Shown here one piece after another: positions 20,261-31,108 of a DNA stretch of 64,000 nt. Source of the stretch: RPQJ01 sp963732415 (GTDB taxonomy: Bacteria; Pseudomonadota; Gammaproteobacteria; Steroidobacterales; Steroidobacteraceae); the NCBI GenBank assembly GCA_963732415.1, contig CAVSZK010000021.1, forward strand, positions 124,001 to 188,000, given 5' to 3'. The number at the start of each line of letters is the position of its first letter. Position 1 is the stretch's first letter. Both the position numbers and the translations under genes were made by a program. The notes under the pieces were generated by a model. The model was given only the letters and a program-made list of their open reading frames with translations. It ran no database searches and was not told the origin of the DNA.

Positions 20261-20401
20261 GGCGGCGGACCTCTCTGTGGACGGCAAACACCGGGCGCTC
20301 GCGCTCGCATGCCTGGCTTGGTGTCGAGTCGGGCCAAAAATATCACTGTTCACAGGCAATCTGGGCTCCTGTTCCTCGGATGAGCGCATCCGGCAGGCAA
20401 G

Positions 20402-22978
20402 CTACCGACGATCGCGCAGCGACTCCTTCAACCTGAACAGCAGCGCGAGCGCATCTCGCGGGCTCAGCGTGTCGGGATCGAGATCCTCGAGCTCAGCGAG
20501 TGCCGCAGCCTCCGCTGGATCGACTGGCGGCGGCAGATCGAGTTCCTGTTGCGGCGCGGGTGGTCGCGCGGCGTGGTCGCGGCGCTCGAGCTCGTGCAGG
20601 AACCGTCGCGCCTCGCCAACGACGGATTTCGGCACGCCCGCGAGTCGCGCGACCTGCAGTCCGTAGCTCTGGTTCGCGGGGCCTTCCTTCACTGTGTGCA
20701 GGAACACCAGCGTGTCGGCGTGCTCGGTAGCGTCGAGATGTACGTTGGCGCAGGCCGGCAGTTCTTCCGAGAGCGCGGTGAGCTCGAAGTAGTGCGTGGC
20801 GAACAGCGTGTAGGCGCCGACCTCGCGCCCGATGTGACGCGCACAGGCCCAGGCCAGCGACAATCCATCGTAGGTGCTGGTGCCGCGGCCGATCTCGTCC
20901 ATCAATACCAGGCTGTCGCGCGTGGCGTTATTCAGGATGTTGGCAGCCTCGGTCATCTCCACCATGAAGGTCGAGCGTCCGCCGGCCAGGTCATCCGCGG
21001 CGCCGATGCGCGTGAAGATCCGGTCCACCAGGCCGATGACGGCCGAATCCGCCGGCACGTAGCTGCCGATTCCGGCCAGGATCACTATCAGCGCCGACTG
21101 TCGCATGTAGGTGGACTTGCCGCCCATGTTAGGGCCGGTGACGATCAACATTCGCCGACCGTCCTGCAGGTCCAGGTCATTGGGCACGAACGGCCCGTCG
21201 AGGTGCTGTTCCACGACCAGGTGTCGACCACCGCGGATGTCGATGCGCGCGTCGTCACTGATCGTGGGCTTCGCAAGCCTTAGTGCGATCGCACGTTCGG
21301 CGAGGTTCGCGAGCACGTCGAGCGACGCGAGCGCCGCGGCGGTTGTCTGCAACCCAGGCAGGTGTTCGGTCAGCCTGTCCAGCAATCCTTCGTAGAGCTC
21401 GCGCTCGCGGGCCAGCGAGCGGTCGCGCGCGCCGAGCACGCGGTCCTCGAAAGTCTTCAGTTCGCTGGTGATGTATCGCTCGGCATTCTTGACGGTCTGG
21501 CGTCGCACCCAGTCGGAGGGCACCTGGTCGGCCTGGCTGCGGCTCACCTCGATGTAGTAGCCCTGCACGCGGTTGTAGCCGAAGCGCAGGTTGGCGAATC
21601 CGGTGCGCTCGCGCTCGCGATTTTCAAGCTCCAGCAGTGCCTCGTCGCTGTGCTCGGCGATGCGGCGCAGTTCGTCGAGGTCGGCGTCGTATCCAGGCGC
21701 GATCACGCCGCCCTCGCGCAGCAGCGCAGCGGGCGCGGGCATCAGCGCGGAGGAGAGCAGGTCGTGTGTTTCAGGATGCGGCCCGGCCGCCGCCGCAAGC
21801 CGTGCAAGCAATGGCGAGTCGATGCCGGTCAGGATCCGCTGCAGTTCGGGCAGGCAGGCCAGCGCGTCGCGCAGTGCTGCCAGGTCGCGCGGACGCGCGG
21901 AACGCAGCGCCACCCGCGCCAGGATGCGCTCGATGTCGCCAACGCGCCCGAGTAGCGAGTGAATAGCATGGTGCAGGCCGGTGTCGAGGAAGGCCTCGAT
22001 TGCCTGCAGGCGTTCCTCCCGTGGCGATCGCTGGCGCAATGGGCGTTGCACCCAGCGGCGCAGCTCGCGGCCGCCCATGGACGTCGCCGTGCGGTCGAGT
22101 ACGTCGACTAGCGTGCTGTCCGCACGTCCCGAAAGACTGGCGTCGAGCTCTAGATTGCGCCGTGTCGCGGCGTCGAGCAGCAGCGCCTCTTCGCGTTCCT
22201 CGCAGCGGATGCCCCGCAGGTGGGGCAACGCGGATTTCTGAGTGTCGCGCAGGTATTGCAGCAGGCAGCCCGCGGCGCCGATCGCGAGCGGCCGTCCGCC
22301 GAGGCCGAAGCCTGCGAGGTCGCGGGTCCCGAACTGCTCGCAGAGCTGTCGCTCCGCACTGGCCGCTTCGAAGTGCCAGGGTGGTCGCTGGCGGAGGCAG
22401 GTCTGTGTTCCTGGTGGGACGCGCAGGATCGCGTCCTCCGCCACCAGCAGTTCCGCCGGACGCAGGCGCTCGAGTTCCGCCGCCAGCGCCTCGGCGCCGG
22501 TCGCCTCCAGCGCATGAAAACGCCCGCTCGAAAGTTCGAGCCATGCGATGCCAAACCGTTCGGCCGTGGTACTCAGTGCGGCCAGCAGCGTATCGCGCCG
22601 CTCCTCGAGCAACGCGTCGTCGGTCACGGTGCCGGGTGTGACGACGCGTACCACCTGCCGCTCGACCGGGCCCTTGGACTTCGCAGGGTCGCCGATCTGC
22701 TCGCAGATGGCGACCGACTCGCCGCGGCGCACGGCGCGCGAGAGATAGGTATCGAGCGACTGCACCGGGACGCCGGCCATCGGGATTGGTTCGCCGCCGG
22801 AGGTCCCGCGGGCCGTCAGCGTGATGTCGAGCACGCGCGCGGCGCGGCGGGCGTCCTCGAAGAAGAGTTCGTAGAAGTCGCCCATCCGGTAGAAGACCAG
22901 CACGTCCGGGTACTGCGCCTTGATGCGCAGGTATTGCTGCATCACCGGGGTGTGCGAGGAAAGATCCGGGGCGTTCAT
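20402..22978 (-). CDS. mutS: DNA mismatch repair protein MutS
   Basis: 858 residues (E. coli 853). The mismatch-binding domain carries FYRMGDFYELF, with the Phe-x-Glu that stacks on mispaired bases. Connector, core and clamp domains follow, then the ABC-type ATPase with Walker A GPNMGGKST near residue 615 and DEIGRGTSTYDG, and a C-terminal tail (PLSPRDAL-type dimer/tetramer region) ending in LKESLRDRR. It recognises mismatches after replication and recruits MutL. It lies 12 nt downstream of the BNR gene's extended N-terminus but is an independent gene; recA block is 3 kb away, a typical gammaproteobacterial association. Confidence 0.97.
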   Translation of the reverse strand: MNAPDLSSHTPVMQQYLRIKAQYPDVLVFYRMGDFYELFFEDARRAARVLDITLTARGTSGGEPIPMAGVPVQSLDTYLSRAVRRGESVAICEQIGDPAKSKGPVERQVVRVVTPGTVTDDALLEERRDTLLAALSTTAERFGIAWLELSSGRFHALEATGAEALAAELERLRPAELLVAEDAILRVPPGTQTCLRQRPPWHFEAASAERQLCEQFGTRDLAGFGLGGRPLAIGAAGCLLQYLRDTQKSALPHLRGIRCEEREEALLLDAATRRNLELDASLSGRADSTLVDVLDRTATSMGGRELRRWVQRPLRQRSPREERLQAIEAFLDTGLHHAIHSLLGRVGDIERILARVALRSARPRDLAALRDALACLPELQRILTGIDSPLLARLAAAAGPHPETHDLLSSALMPAPAALLREGGVIAPGYDADLDELRRIAEHSDEALLELENRERERTGFANLRFGYNRVQGYYIEVSRSQADQVPSDWVRRQTVKNAERYITSELKTFEDRVLGARDRSLARERELYEGLLDRLTEHLPGLQTTAAALASLDVLANLAERAIALRLAKPTISDDARIDIRGGRHLVVEQHLDGPFVPNDLDLQDGRRMLIVTGPNMGGKSTYMRQSALIVILAGIGSYVPADSAVIGLVDRIFTRIGAADDLAGGRSTFMVEMTEAANILNNATRDSLVLMDEIGRGTSTYDGLSLAWACARHIGREVGAYTLFATHYFELTALSEELPACANVHLDATEHADTLVFLHTVKEGPANQSYGLQVARLAGVPKSVVGEARRFLHELERRDHAARPPAPQQELDLPPPVDPAEAAALAELEDLDPDTLSPRDALALLFRLKESLRDRR

Positions 22979-23052
22979 CTGGCCGACAATGTTACGCGAA
23001 AGAAAGCGCCAGCCCCCTTGCGAAGGCTGGCGCTGATTGCGGAATCGCGATT

Positions 23053-23652
23053 TTATTTCTTGTCCGGAAGCGCGACCGGCGCGGACTGTCCGGCGACGAA
23101 CGGGTAGGTCGCGAACAATTTGCTGGCTGCGTTGTTCAGCGCCTGTTCCCGATTGTTCAGCATTTCCTTGGTCACGGTTTTCTCGATGCCGGCCTGGAAT
23201 ACCACCTGTCGTTTCGCGCGGTCGACGATGTCCATGACAAGCTGGCCGACCTGGTAATGTCGGGTGGTGACCTGCTGGTTATAGTTCCATCCGCCGTAGG
23301 GTGAGCCGTACCACCCACCGTATCCCCAGGCCGGTCCGTACATCGGACCCGGGACGGACTGCACGTCGGTCCTGTCCTCGAGCTTGCCGGTGAAGTGCAC
23401 CAGCAGGTCGGGCTCGGCGGCGAGCTTGTAGCCCCGGGCCTCCATCTCGCGTGTCGCCGCGGCCTCGAGCGTCTGGATCGCCAGCGACTTGGCTTCGGTG
23501 CCCTGGTCCAGGAACCCGAAAGTGCGAAAACTCCCGAAGTCAGCGCTCTTGTCGTAATCAGAGCGCACCGAAGGCGTGGACGCGCACCCTGCCAGCATCG
23601 AGGTGGCAATCAACGCGGCCGCCAGCAGTCCAGTTGTCGCGAAACTACGCAT
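23053..23652 (-). CDS. DUF4136 domain lipoprotein
   Basis: 199 residues. ATG 23652 is supported by AAGGAGG just upstream. Signal peptide with lipobox LAGC (Cys about residue 22), then the DUF4136 signature DYDKSADFGSFRTFGFL and DLLVHFTGKLEDRT. A Gly/Tyr/Trp-rich loop (MYGPAWGYGGWYGSP) precedes YQVGQLVMDIVD, where the family typically has GTLVIDLVD. It is outer-membrane or periplasm-anchored. Function unknown. It is the last gene of a likely unit with the two periplasmic paralogues upstream (15-nt gap). Confidence 0.85.
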   Translation of the reverse strand: MRSFATTGLLAAALIATSMLAGCASTPSVRSDYDKSADFGSFRTFGFLDQGTEAKSLAIQTLEAAATREMEARGYKLAAEPDLLVHFTGKLEDRTDVQSVPGPMYGPAWGYGGWYGSPYGGWNYNQQVTTRHYQVGQLVMDIVDRAKRQVVFQAGIEKTVTKEMLNNREQALNNAASKLFATYPFVAGQSAPVALPDKK

Positions 23653-23666
23653 CTTGTGTCGCCTCC

Positions 23667-24149
23667 TTACCTGGCCAGCGGAATGATCTGCGCCATCTGC
23701 CAATCCAGCAGAGCGGTCATCTTGTTCTCGATCTGCACCCAGCGCAGCACCTTGGTCGCGGGCAGCTTCTTGCCCATCAGCCTGGCGTATTCCTTCAGCA
23801 AGTCGTTGCGCTCCTCCCGTACCTTGAAGGACTCCTTCAGGATGTCCTCCGCAGCGTCATCCGTCATCGAGTCGTAGTTCGACGCGAACTTGTTGAGGAC
23901 GTCGGTGTAGCGCGTGCCGAGCTTCTTCATCTCCGCCTGGTACTTGTCGAAAATCGGCGTGAAGGCCTGGACTTCCGCGTCGGTGAGCTGCAGCGTGGAG
24001 AGCACGATGGCGCGCCTGTCGCTCTGGATCTGTGAGATCAGCAACTGCTCCTGGTCGGACATGCTGATTTCACCGGACGACTGGGCCAGCGCACTCTGCG
24101 TGGCGCCAAGCAAAGCCACGGTAGCGAGAGCGATCAGGATCTTCTTCAT
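23667..24149 (-). CDS. Periplasmic helical protein, paralogue A
   Basis: 160 residues with a clear signal peptide (MKKILIALATVALLGATQSALA). The mature chain is all-helical and charged, with LTDAEVQAFTPIFDKYQAEMKKL and SMTDDAAEDILKESF. This LTDAExxAFxPIxxxYxxxxKKL pattern recurs in the neighbouring gene of identical length, and the ends are alike (xxIIPLAR versus xxLIPLAN), so the two are tandem duplicates. The organisation recalls Spy/CpxP-type periplasmic chaperones (LTxxQ-like helices) but the key motif is not exact, so this is only an analogy. Confidence 0.8.
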   Translation of the reverse strand: MKKILIALATVALLGATQSALAQSSGEISMSDQEQLLISQIQSDRRAIVLSTLQLTDAEVQAFTPIFDKYQAEMKKLGTRYTDVLNKFASNYDSMTDDAAEDILKESFKVREERNDLLKEYARLMGKKLPATKVLRWVQIENKMTALLDWQMAQIIPLAR

Positions 24150-24205
24150 GGATCGGGACTCCGGATATCTGTCTCGAGGATCGACGGTCGGGGCCGTGTG
24201 CGGGC

Positions 24206-24688
24206 TCAGTTCGCGAGCGGGATCAGTCCGTACACGTTGCGTCGCACCAGGATTTCGACTCGAGTCTCGAGCTGCGAGTAGCGCAGCGCCTTTACGGCCG
24301 GCAGCACATCCTCAACCTTCTTCGTGTACTCCTGCTTGAGTGCCATGCGCTTGGCTTCGATCGCCATCTTCTCATCGAGCATCGACTTGGCGTCCTTGTC
24401 GGTCAGCGTGTCGTACTTCTCGGCGAATTCGTTGACCAGTGCGATGAAGCGATCGTCGAGCTTCTTCACCTTGCCCTCGTACTCGTCGTAGATGGGCCAG
24501 AAGGCCTTGCTCTCGGCGTCCGTCAACTTGAGGTTCCCCTCGTAGACAGACCGCTTGTTGTTCATCACCCTGTCGAGCAGGATCTGCTCGTCAGAGGTTG
24601 GCACGGTATCCGGCGCGGCGACCTGCGCCGACGACATCAGTGGGAGCGATGTGACGAACAGCGCGAGGGCCAACGGGGCGAGTCTCAT
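24206..24688 (-). CDS. Periplasmic helical protein, paralogue B
   Basis: 160 residues, with a signal peptide (MRLAPLALALFVTSLPLMSSA). ATG 24688 is supported by AAGGAAA upstream. It shares LKLTDAESKAFWPIYDEYEGKVKKLDDRF with paralogue A, plus a Thr-Asp-Lys/Asp turn and the C-terminal IPLA. Charged helices dominate the mature chain and there are no cysteines. It is first of a probable three-gene unit (B, A, DUF4136) and divergent from the cinA gene. Confidence 0.8.
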   Translation of the reverse strand: MRLAPLALALFVTSLPLMSSAQVAAPDTVPTSDEQILLDRVMNNKRSVYEGNLKLTDAESKAFWPIYDEYEGKVKKLDDRFIALVNEFAEKYDTLTDKDAKSMLDEKMAIEAKRMALKQEYTKKVEDVLPAVKALRYSQLETRVEILVRRNVYGLIPLAN

Positions 24689-24771
24689 AACTAGGTTTTC
24701 CTTGTTGAGGATTGGTTGGACACGGTAGGACACGGCCCCGGCGCTGTCCAGAGGCGACTAGAATCCTGAGA

Positions 24772-25272
24772 ATGACATCCCCAAACGACGAGGAAATCAG
24801 GGCGCTGGCCGCCCGGGTAGCCGGGCGCCTGCTCGACGCCAGGCGCAGGCTTGCCGTCGCGGAATCCTGCACTGGCGGCTGGGTGGCCAAGGCCTGCACA
24901 GACCTGCCGGGCAGCAGCGGGTGGTTTGACGGCGGGGTGGTCACCTATTCGAACCAGGCCAAGGCGGAGATCCTTGGTGTAGGCGTGGACACACTCACGC
25001 GGACAGGCGCCGTCAGCGAGGCGACCGTCCGCGAGATGGCGGCCGGGGTGCTGGACCGCTTCGGCGCCGACCTGGCGGTCGCAGTGAGCGGAATTGCCGG
25101 CCCAGATGGGGGCCAGCAAGGCAAGCCTGTAGGGACGGTCTGGTTCGCCTGGGCCTTCGACCGGGGGGACCAGCGGGAGATCCGCGCGGAGGTCCACTTG
25201 TTTGAAGGCGACCGGGAAGCCGTGCGGCGGCAGGCGGTGGCCCTGGCCCTGGCTGGTGTGCTCGACGCGTGA
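24772..25272 (+). CDS. pncC: Nicotinamide-nucleotide amidase (PncC/CinA C-terminal family)
   Basis: 166 residues, consisting only of the CinA C-terminal domain: AVAESCTGGWVAKACTDLPGSS, GVVTYSNQAKAEILGV, VSGIAGPDGG and GTVWFAW. The SCTGG segment and the Ser/Tyr/Lys region form the amidase site that converts NMN to NaMN and ammonia, recycling NMN from the NAD-dependent ligase. It is the short stand-alone version lacking the N-terminal MoCF domain. Its stop overlaps the next start as GTGA. Location before recA is conserved in many gammaproteobacteria. Confidence 0.92.
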   Translation: MTSPNDEEIRALAARVAGRLLDARRRLAVAESCTGGWVAKACTDLPGSSGWFDGGVVTYSNQAKAEILGVGVDTLTRTGAVSEATVREMAAGVLDRFGADLAVAVSGIAGPDGGQQGKPVGTVWFAWAFDRGDQREIRAEVHLFEGDREAVRRQAVALALAGVLDA

Positions 25273-25847
25273 CCGCGGTGGCCAATGGGCCGGCCGTGTG
25301 GCATGGGCCGGCAAGGCGCCTGTTCTTCGCTTCGTGGCCGGACGATGCGGCGCGACACCGTCTGGCAGCGGCCGTCCGCCAATTCGTGCCTGCAGGCGCC
25401 GGCCGACCCCAGCGACCCGACCAGTGGCACCTGACCCTGGAATTCCTGGGCGACGTGCCGGAATCCAGGCTGCAGGACGTTCTGGACACAGCTGCGGCGG
25501 CCGCCGCAGGAGCGTTGGGCTGCGAACTGGAATTCGACCAGCTGCAGCACTGGAAGCGACCCCAGGTCCTGTGCCTGGCGGCCAGCTTGACGCCGGACCC
25601 GCTGGCCGCGCTGGTGCTGTCGCTCAGGTCCGAGTTACTGCTGCGCGGGTTTACGCCGGAGGCGCGGCCGTTCAGTCCGCATGTGACTCTTGCGCGCCGA
25701 ATCCTGCAGTCGCTGCCGCCGGAGGCAGGCGAACGGCTGGTGCAGCCACTTCATTGGCCTGTCCGTGCGTTCGCACTGGTACAGTCGGTGACCGGCCCCG
25801 AGGGTGCTCGATACGTCGAGCTTGCGTCCTGGCCTACAGACACTTGA
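25269..25847 (+). CDS. thpR: RNA 2',3'-cyclic phosphodiesterase ThpR
   Basis: 192 residues starting at GTG 25269, overlapping the previous stop. It belongs to the 2H phosphoesterase superfamily with both catalytic HxTx motifs: HLTLEFLG near residue 55 and HVTLARR near 140. LFFASWPDD near the N-terminus is the typical first strand. It was described as 2'-5' RNA ligase and acts as a cyclic phosphodiesterase opening 2',3'-cyclic ends. The pncC-thpR pair is probably one transcript ending at the hairpin before recA. Confidence 0.92.
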   Translation: MTAVANGPAVWHGPARRLFFASWPDDAARHRLAAAVRQFVPAGAGRPQRPDQWHLTLEFLGDVPESRLQDVLDTAAAAAAGALGCELEFDQLQHWKRPQVLCLAASLTPDPLAALVLSLRSELLLRGFTPEARPFSPHVTLARRILQSLPPEAGERLVQPLHWPVRAFALVQSVTGPEGARYVELASWPTDT

Positions 25848-25859
25848 CCAGCCAGGTTC

Positions 25860-25886
25860 GGGCAGGCTCATGCCATGAGCCTGCCC
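25860..25886. terminator. Perfect 12-bp hairpin between thpR and recA
   Basis: GGGCAGGCTCAT at 25860-25871 pairs with ATGAGCCTGCCC at 25875-25886 around GCC. It begins 13 nt after the thpR stop and ends 137 nt before recA. It lacks a T-run. It probably ends the pncC-thpR transcript and separates it from recA. Confidence 0.6.
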
Positions 25887-25954
25887 GGGGCGAGACTGCT
25901 CGCAGTAACTGCTGATTTGCATGAATTTATCGCCCGGCGGGGGCGTGGTCGCTG

Positions 25955-25963
25955 TGAAATAAT
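25955..25963 (+). promoter_or_regulatory. Candidate extended -10 promoter element for recA
   Basis: TG-A-AATAAT (TG at 25955-25956, hexamer 25958-25963) fits an extended -10, one mismatch from TATAAT, giving a leader of about 55 nt before the recA ATG. No convincing -35 is seen. Nearby GCAGT-A-ACTGC at 25902-25912 is an inverted repeat that could be an operator. Confidence 0.4.
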
Positions 25964-26023
25964 GCGCCCCTTCCCGGATATCCACTTCTGACCGGGCCCA
26001 CAGGGCCAAAGCGAGCACAGGCA

Positions 26024-27038
<1,015 letters not shown>

Positions 27039-27061
<23 letters not shown>

Positions 27062-27529
27062 CGCGGCCGCCGGGGAGGCCGACGAGCGCACGGTCCGCGT
27101 CGCGGCGCTTGCGCTGCTTGCGGGCCGGGACTTCGGCCGGGCGGAACTGGCTACGCGACTCGAGCGGCGCGGCTATCCGGTCGAGGTGATCGCGGCCGTG
27201 GTGGAGGCGCTCGTCGCCGAGCGCCTGCTCTCCGAGGAGCGATTCACCGGGCAGTTCGTGCGGCAGCGTGCCGCGCGCGGCCACGGGCCGGTCCGTATCC
27301 GGATGGAACTGCGTGAGCGAGGCGTGGCGGACGCCGACATCGACGAGGCGCTTGAAGCCTCGGCCGAGGACTGGTCTGCCATTGCCCGTGACACGCGCCG
27401 CAGGCGTTTCGGGGCGGCCAGCCCGGCCGACTGGCCGGAGCGTGCAAGACAAAGCCGATTCCTGCAATATCGCGGGTTTTCCGCCGAGCAGATCCGGGCC
27501 GCACTGGGCCCGGGCGAAGACATCGAACC

Positions 27530-27533
<4 letters not shown>
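27039..27533 (+). CDS. recX: Regulatory protein RecX
   Basis: About 164 residues from GTG 27039, near the 166 of E. coli RecX; ATG 26985 is an alternative that would overlap recA more. Three-helix RecX repeats are visible (ALALLAGRDFGRAELATRLERRGY, VVEALVAERLLSEERF, IRMELRERGVADADIDEAL). It binds RecA filaments and limits their growth and ATPase activity. It overlaps recA by 23 nt, so translation is probably coupled, and its stop overlaps the alaS start as GTGA. Confidence 0.93.
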
Positions 27534-30160
<2,627 letters not shown>

Positions 30161-30173
30161 AACGCTCCGCCGC

Positions 30174-30222
30174 GGTCCGTTCGGACCAAAAATTGCTGCG
30201 CAGCAATTTGCGCGGATTTTTT
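30174..30222 (+). terminator. Tandem hairpins and T-run after alaS
   Basis: GGTCCG/CGGACC at 30174-30187 forms a small stem; next to it AAATTGCTGC-GCAGCAATTT at 30190-30209 is a perfect 20-nt palindrome. A run of six T lies at 30217-30222, 7 nt after the palindrome. This looks like an intrinsic terminator for the recA-recX-alaS transcript, although the distance between hairpin and T-run is longer than ideal. Confidence 0.6.
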
Positions 30223-30244
30223 CTGCTCCACGCGTTATCTTTGC

Positions 30245-30290
30245 CGCTCTCCGGAGCGTCATCCAAGGAACAGGCTCAGGGCCAGGAGCA
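30245..30290 (+). promoter_or_regulatory. csrA leader with GGA motifs
   Basis: The leader has CGCTC-TCCG-GAGCG (30245-30258), a hairpin exposing GGA, a second GGA at 30267-30269, and a third at 30285-30287 within the Shine-Dalgarno. CsrA binds GGA in loops and in ribosome sites of its own mRNA in E. coli, so autoregulation is plausible. Confidence 0.4.
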
Positions 30291-30293
30291 GCG

Positions 30294-30518
30294 ATGTTGA
30301 TTCTCACTCGACGCGTGGGTGAGGCGGTCATGATCGGAAACGAAGTGACTGTCACGATTCTCGGGGTCAAGGGTAACCAGGTGCGAGTCGGCGTAAATGC
30401 GCCGCGCGACGTTGCCGTGCACCGCGAGGAGATCTTCGAGCGCATCAAGCGCGAGGATCAGGCTGGAGATTCCGACCAGCCTTCCAAACCAGGCAACGGG
30501 CGGGGGTCTCTCCCCTGA
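30294..30518 (+). CDS. csrA: Carbon storage regulator CsrA
   Basis: 74 residues; MLILTRRVGEAVMIGNEVTVTILG is the conserved beginning, and the conserved VNAPRDVAVHREEIF contains the Arg that contacts GGA RNA (residue 44 equivalent). It is a dimeric RNA-binding protein that blocks or stabilises translation of target mRNAs. The C-terminal 15 residues are variable. Start ATG 30294 with GGAG at 30285-30288. Position between alaS and tRNA-Ser is conserved in gammaproteobacteria. Confidence 0.97.
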   Translation: MLILTRRVGEAVMIGNEVTVTILGVKGNQVRVGVNAPRDVAVHREEIFERIKREDQAGDSDQPSKPGNGRGSLP

Positions 30519-30524
30519 ACCCGG

Positions 30525-30541
30525 TCCTGGCCAGGCCAGGA
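30525..30541. other. Inverted repeat after csrA
   Basis: TCCTGGCC at 30525-30532 and GGCCAGGA at 30534-30541 are complementary with one base between, so the actual stem would be 7 bp or fewer with a 3-nt loop. It follows the csrA stop by 6 nt and may mark the end of that transcript. Confidence 0.45.
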
Positions 30542-30587
30542 TACCCAGATGGATCAATGAGTTGAGCGGCATCCGATGTCGCCCGGC

Positions 30588-30616
30588 TTTACTGTGGGGC
30601 GAAGGGCCGCTATCCT
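30588..30616 (+). promoter_or_regulatory. Candidate promoter of the tRNA pair
   Basis: TTTACT (30588-30593) and TATCCT (30611-30616) are 17 nt apart, with a GC-rich CCGCGG segment just after, the pattern of stringently regulated stable-RNA promoters. Transcription would begin around 30623, 13 nt before tRNA-Ser. Confidence 0.45.
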
Positions 30617-30635
30617 CCGCGGCTCTCTGCAGATC

Positions 30636-30726
30636 GGAGAGATGGCCGAGTGGTCGAAGGCGCGCCCCTGCTAAGGGCGTAAGGGTCAAAAGCCCTTCGA
30701 GGGTTCGAATCCCTCTCTCTCCGCCA
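30636..30726 (+). tRNA. serV: tRNA-Ser (anticodon GCT)
   Basis: 91 nt with encoded CCA. Acceptor GGAGAGA pairs with TCTCTCC; D arm GCCGAGTGGTCGAAGGC; anticodon stem CGCCC/GGGCG around CTGCTAA (anticodon GCT, reading AGC/AGU); long variable arm as in all tRNA-Ser; T arm GAGGGTTCGAATCCCTC. Position after csrA matches E. coli, where serV follows csrA. Confidence 0.96.
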
Positions 30727-30746
30727 GATTTCGAGTCGAGAAATAC

Positions 30747-30823
30747 GCGCCCGTAGCTCAGTTGGATAGAGTGTCTGGCTACGAACCAGAAGGTCGGGAG
30801 TTCGAATCTCTCCGGGCGCGCCA
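30747..30823 (+). tRNA. tRNA-Arg (anticodon ACG)
   Basis: 77 nt with encoded CCA. Acceptor GCGCCCG pairs with CGGGCGC; D arm GCTCAGTTGGATAGAGT; anticodon loop CTACGAA (anticodon ACG, with A34 expected to become inosine); T arm with TTCGAAT. It lies 20 nt after tRNA-Ser and is surely co-transcribed. In E. coli argV-type genes sit in the same place. Confidence 0.96.
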
Positions 30824-30866
30824 ATGAATGGAAAAGGGGTCCCAGCGGGACCCCTTTTGCATTCAT
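30824..30866 (+). terminator. Strong terminator of the tRNA pair
   Basis: AAAAGGGGTCCC at 30832-30843 pairs with GGGACCCCTTTT at 30847-30858 around AGC; outer arms ATGAATG (30824-30830) and CATTCAT (30860-30866) extend it. It starts directly after the CCA of tRNA-Arg. The TTTT of the stem provides the U-tract. Confidence 0.9.
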
Positions 30867-30907
30867 CAGTGTCCCGGGTCAGATGAGAGCTCCCGAGTTC
30901 GAACCGA

Positions 30908-30925
30908 GCCCGGCGTGAGCCGGGC
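30908..30925. other. GC hairpin in spacer after the tRNAs
   Basis: GCCCGGC at 30908-30914 pairs with GCCGGGC at 30919-30925 with GTGA between. It is in the 240-nt spacer between tRNA terminator and the VTT gene. No T-run follows; role unclear. Confidence 0.4.
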
Positions 30926-31108
30926 GAGATAACGCGCGGCGGCATGTTAGAAGCACGGCCAAAGTTGTGCCCGTGGACTGTGGTACTCGCCCTCGACGTC
31001 AGCGCCACCCGTCGTGGAACTTCGCCGGCTCGGCCATCTGACAGATGACAGGTAAGCAGATTCCGGCGGCGCGCTGTCCGGCATGCCTGCTAACGTTGGG
31101 GAGTGCGA

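Noticed and set aside
25988..26003. CTG-N10-CAG as LexA box for recA
   Set aside because: Only the six outer bases match; the centre is GC-rich and it lies downstream of the candidate promoter. Chance occurrence is likely, so no SOS site was annotated.
30880..30930. T-arm-like sequence (GAGTTCGAACC) after the tRNA pair, possible third tRNA or remnant
   Set aside because: The flanking bases do not form a five-bp T stem and no acceptor, D or anticodon arm can be found upstream after the terminator.
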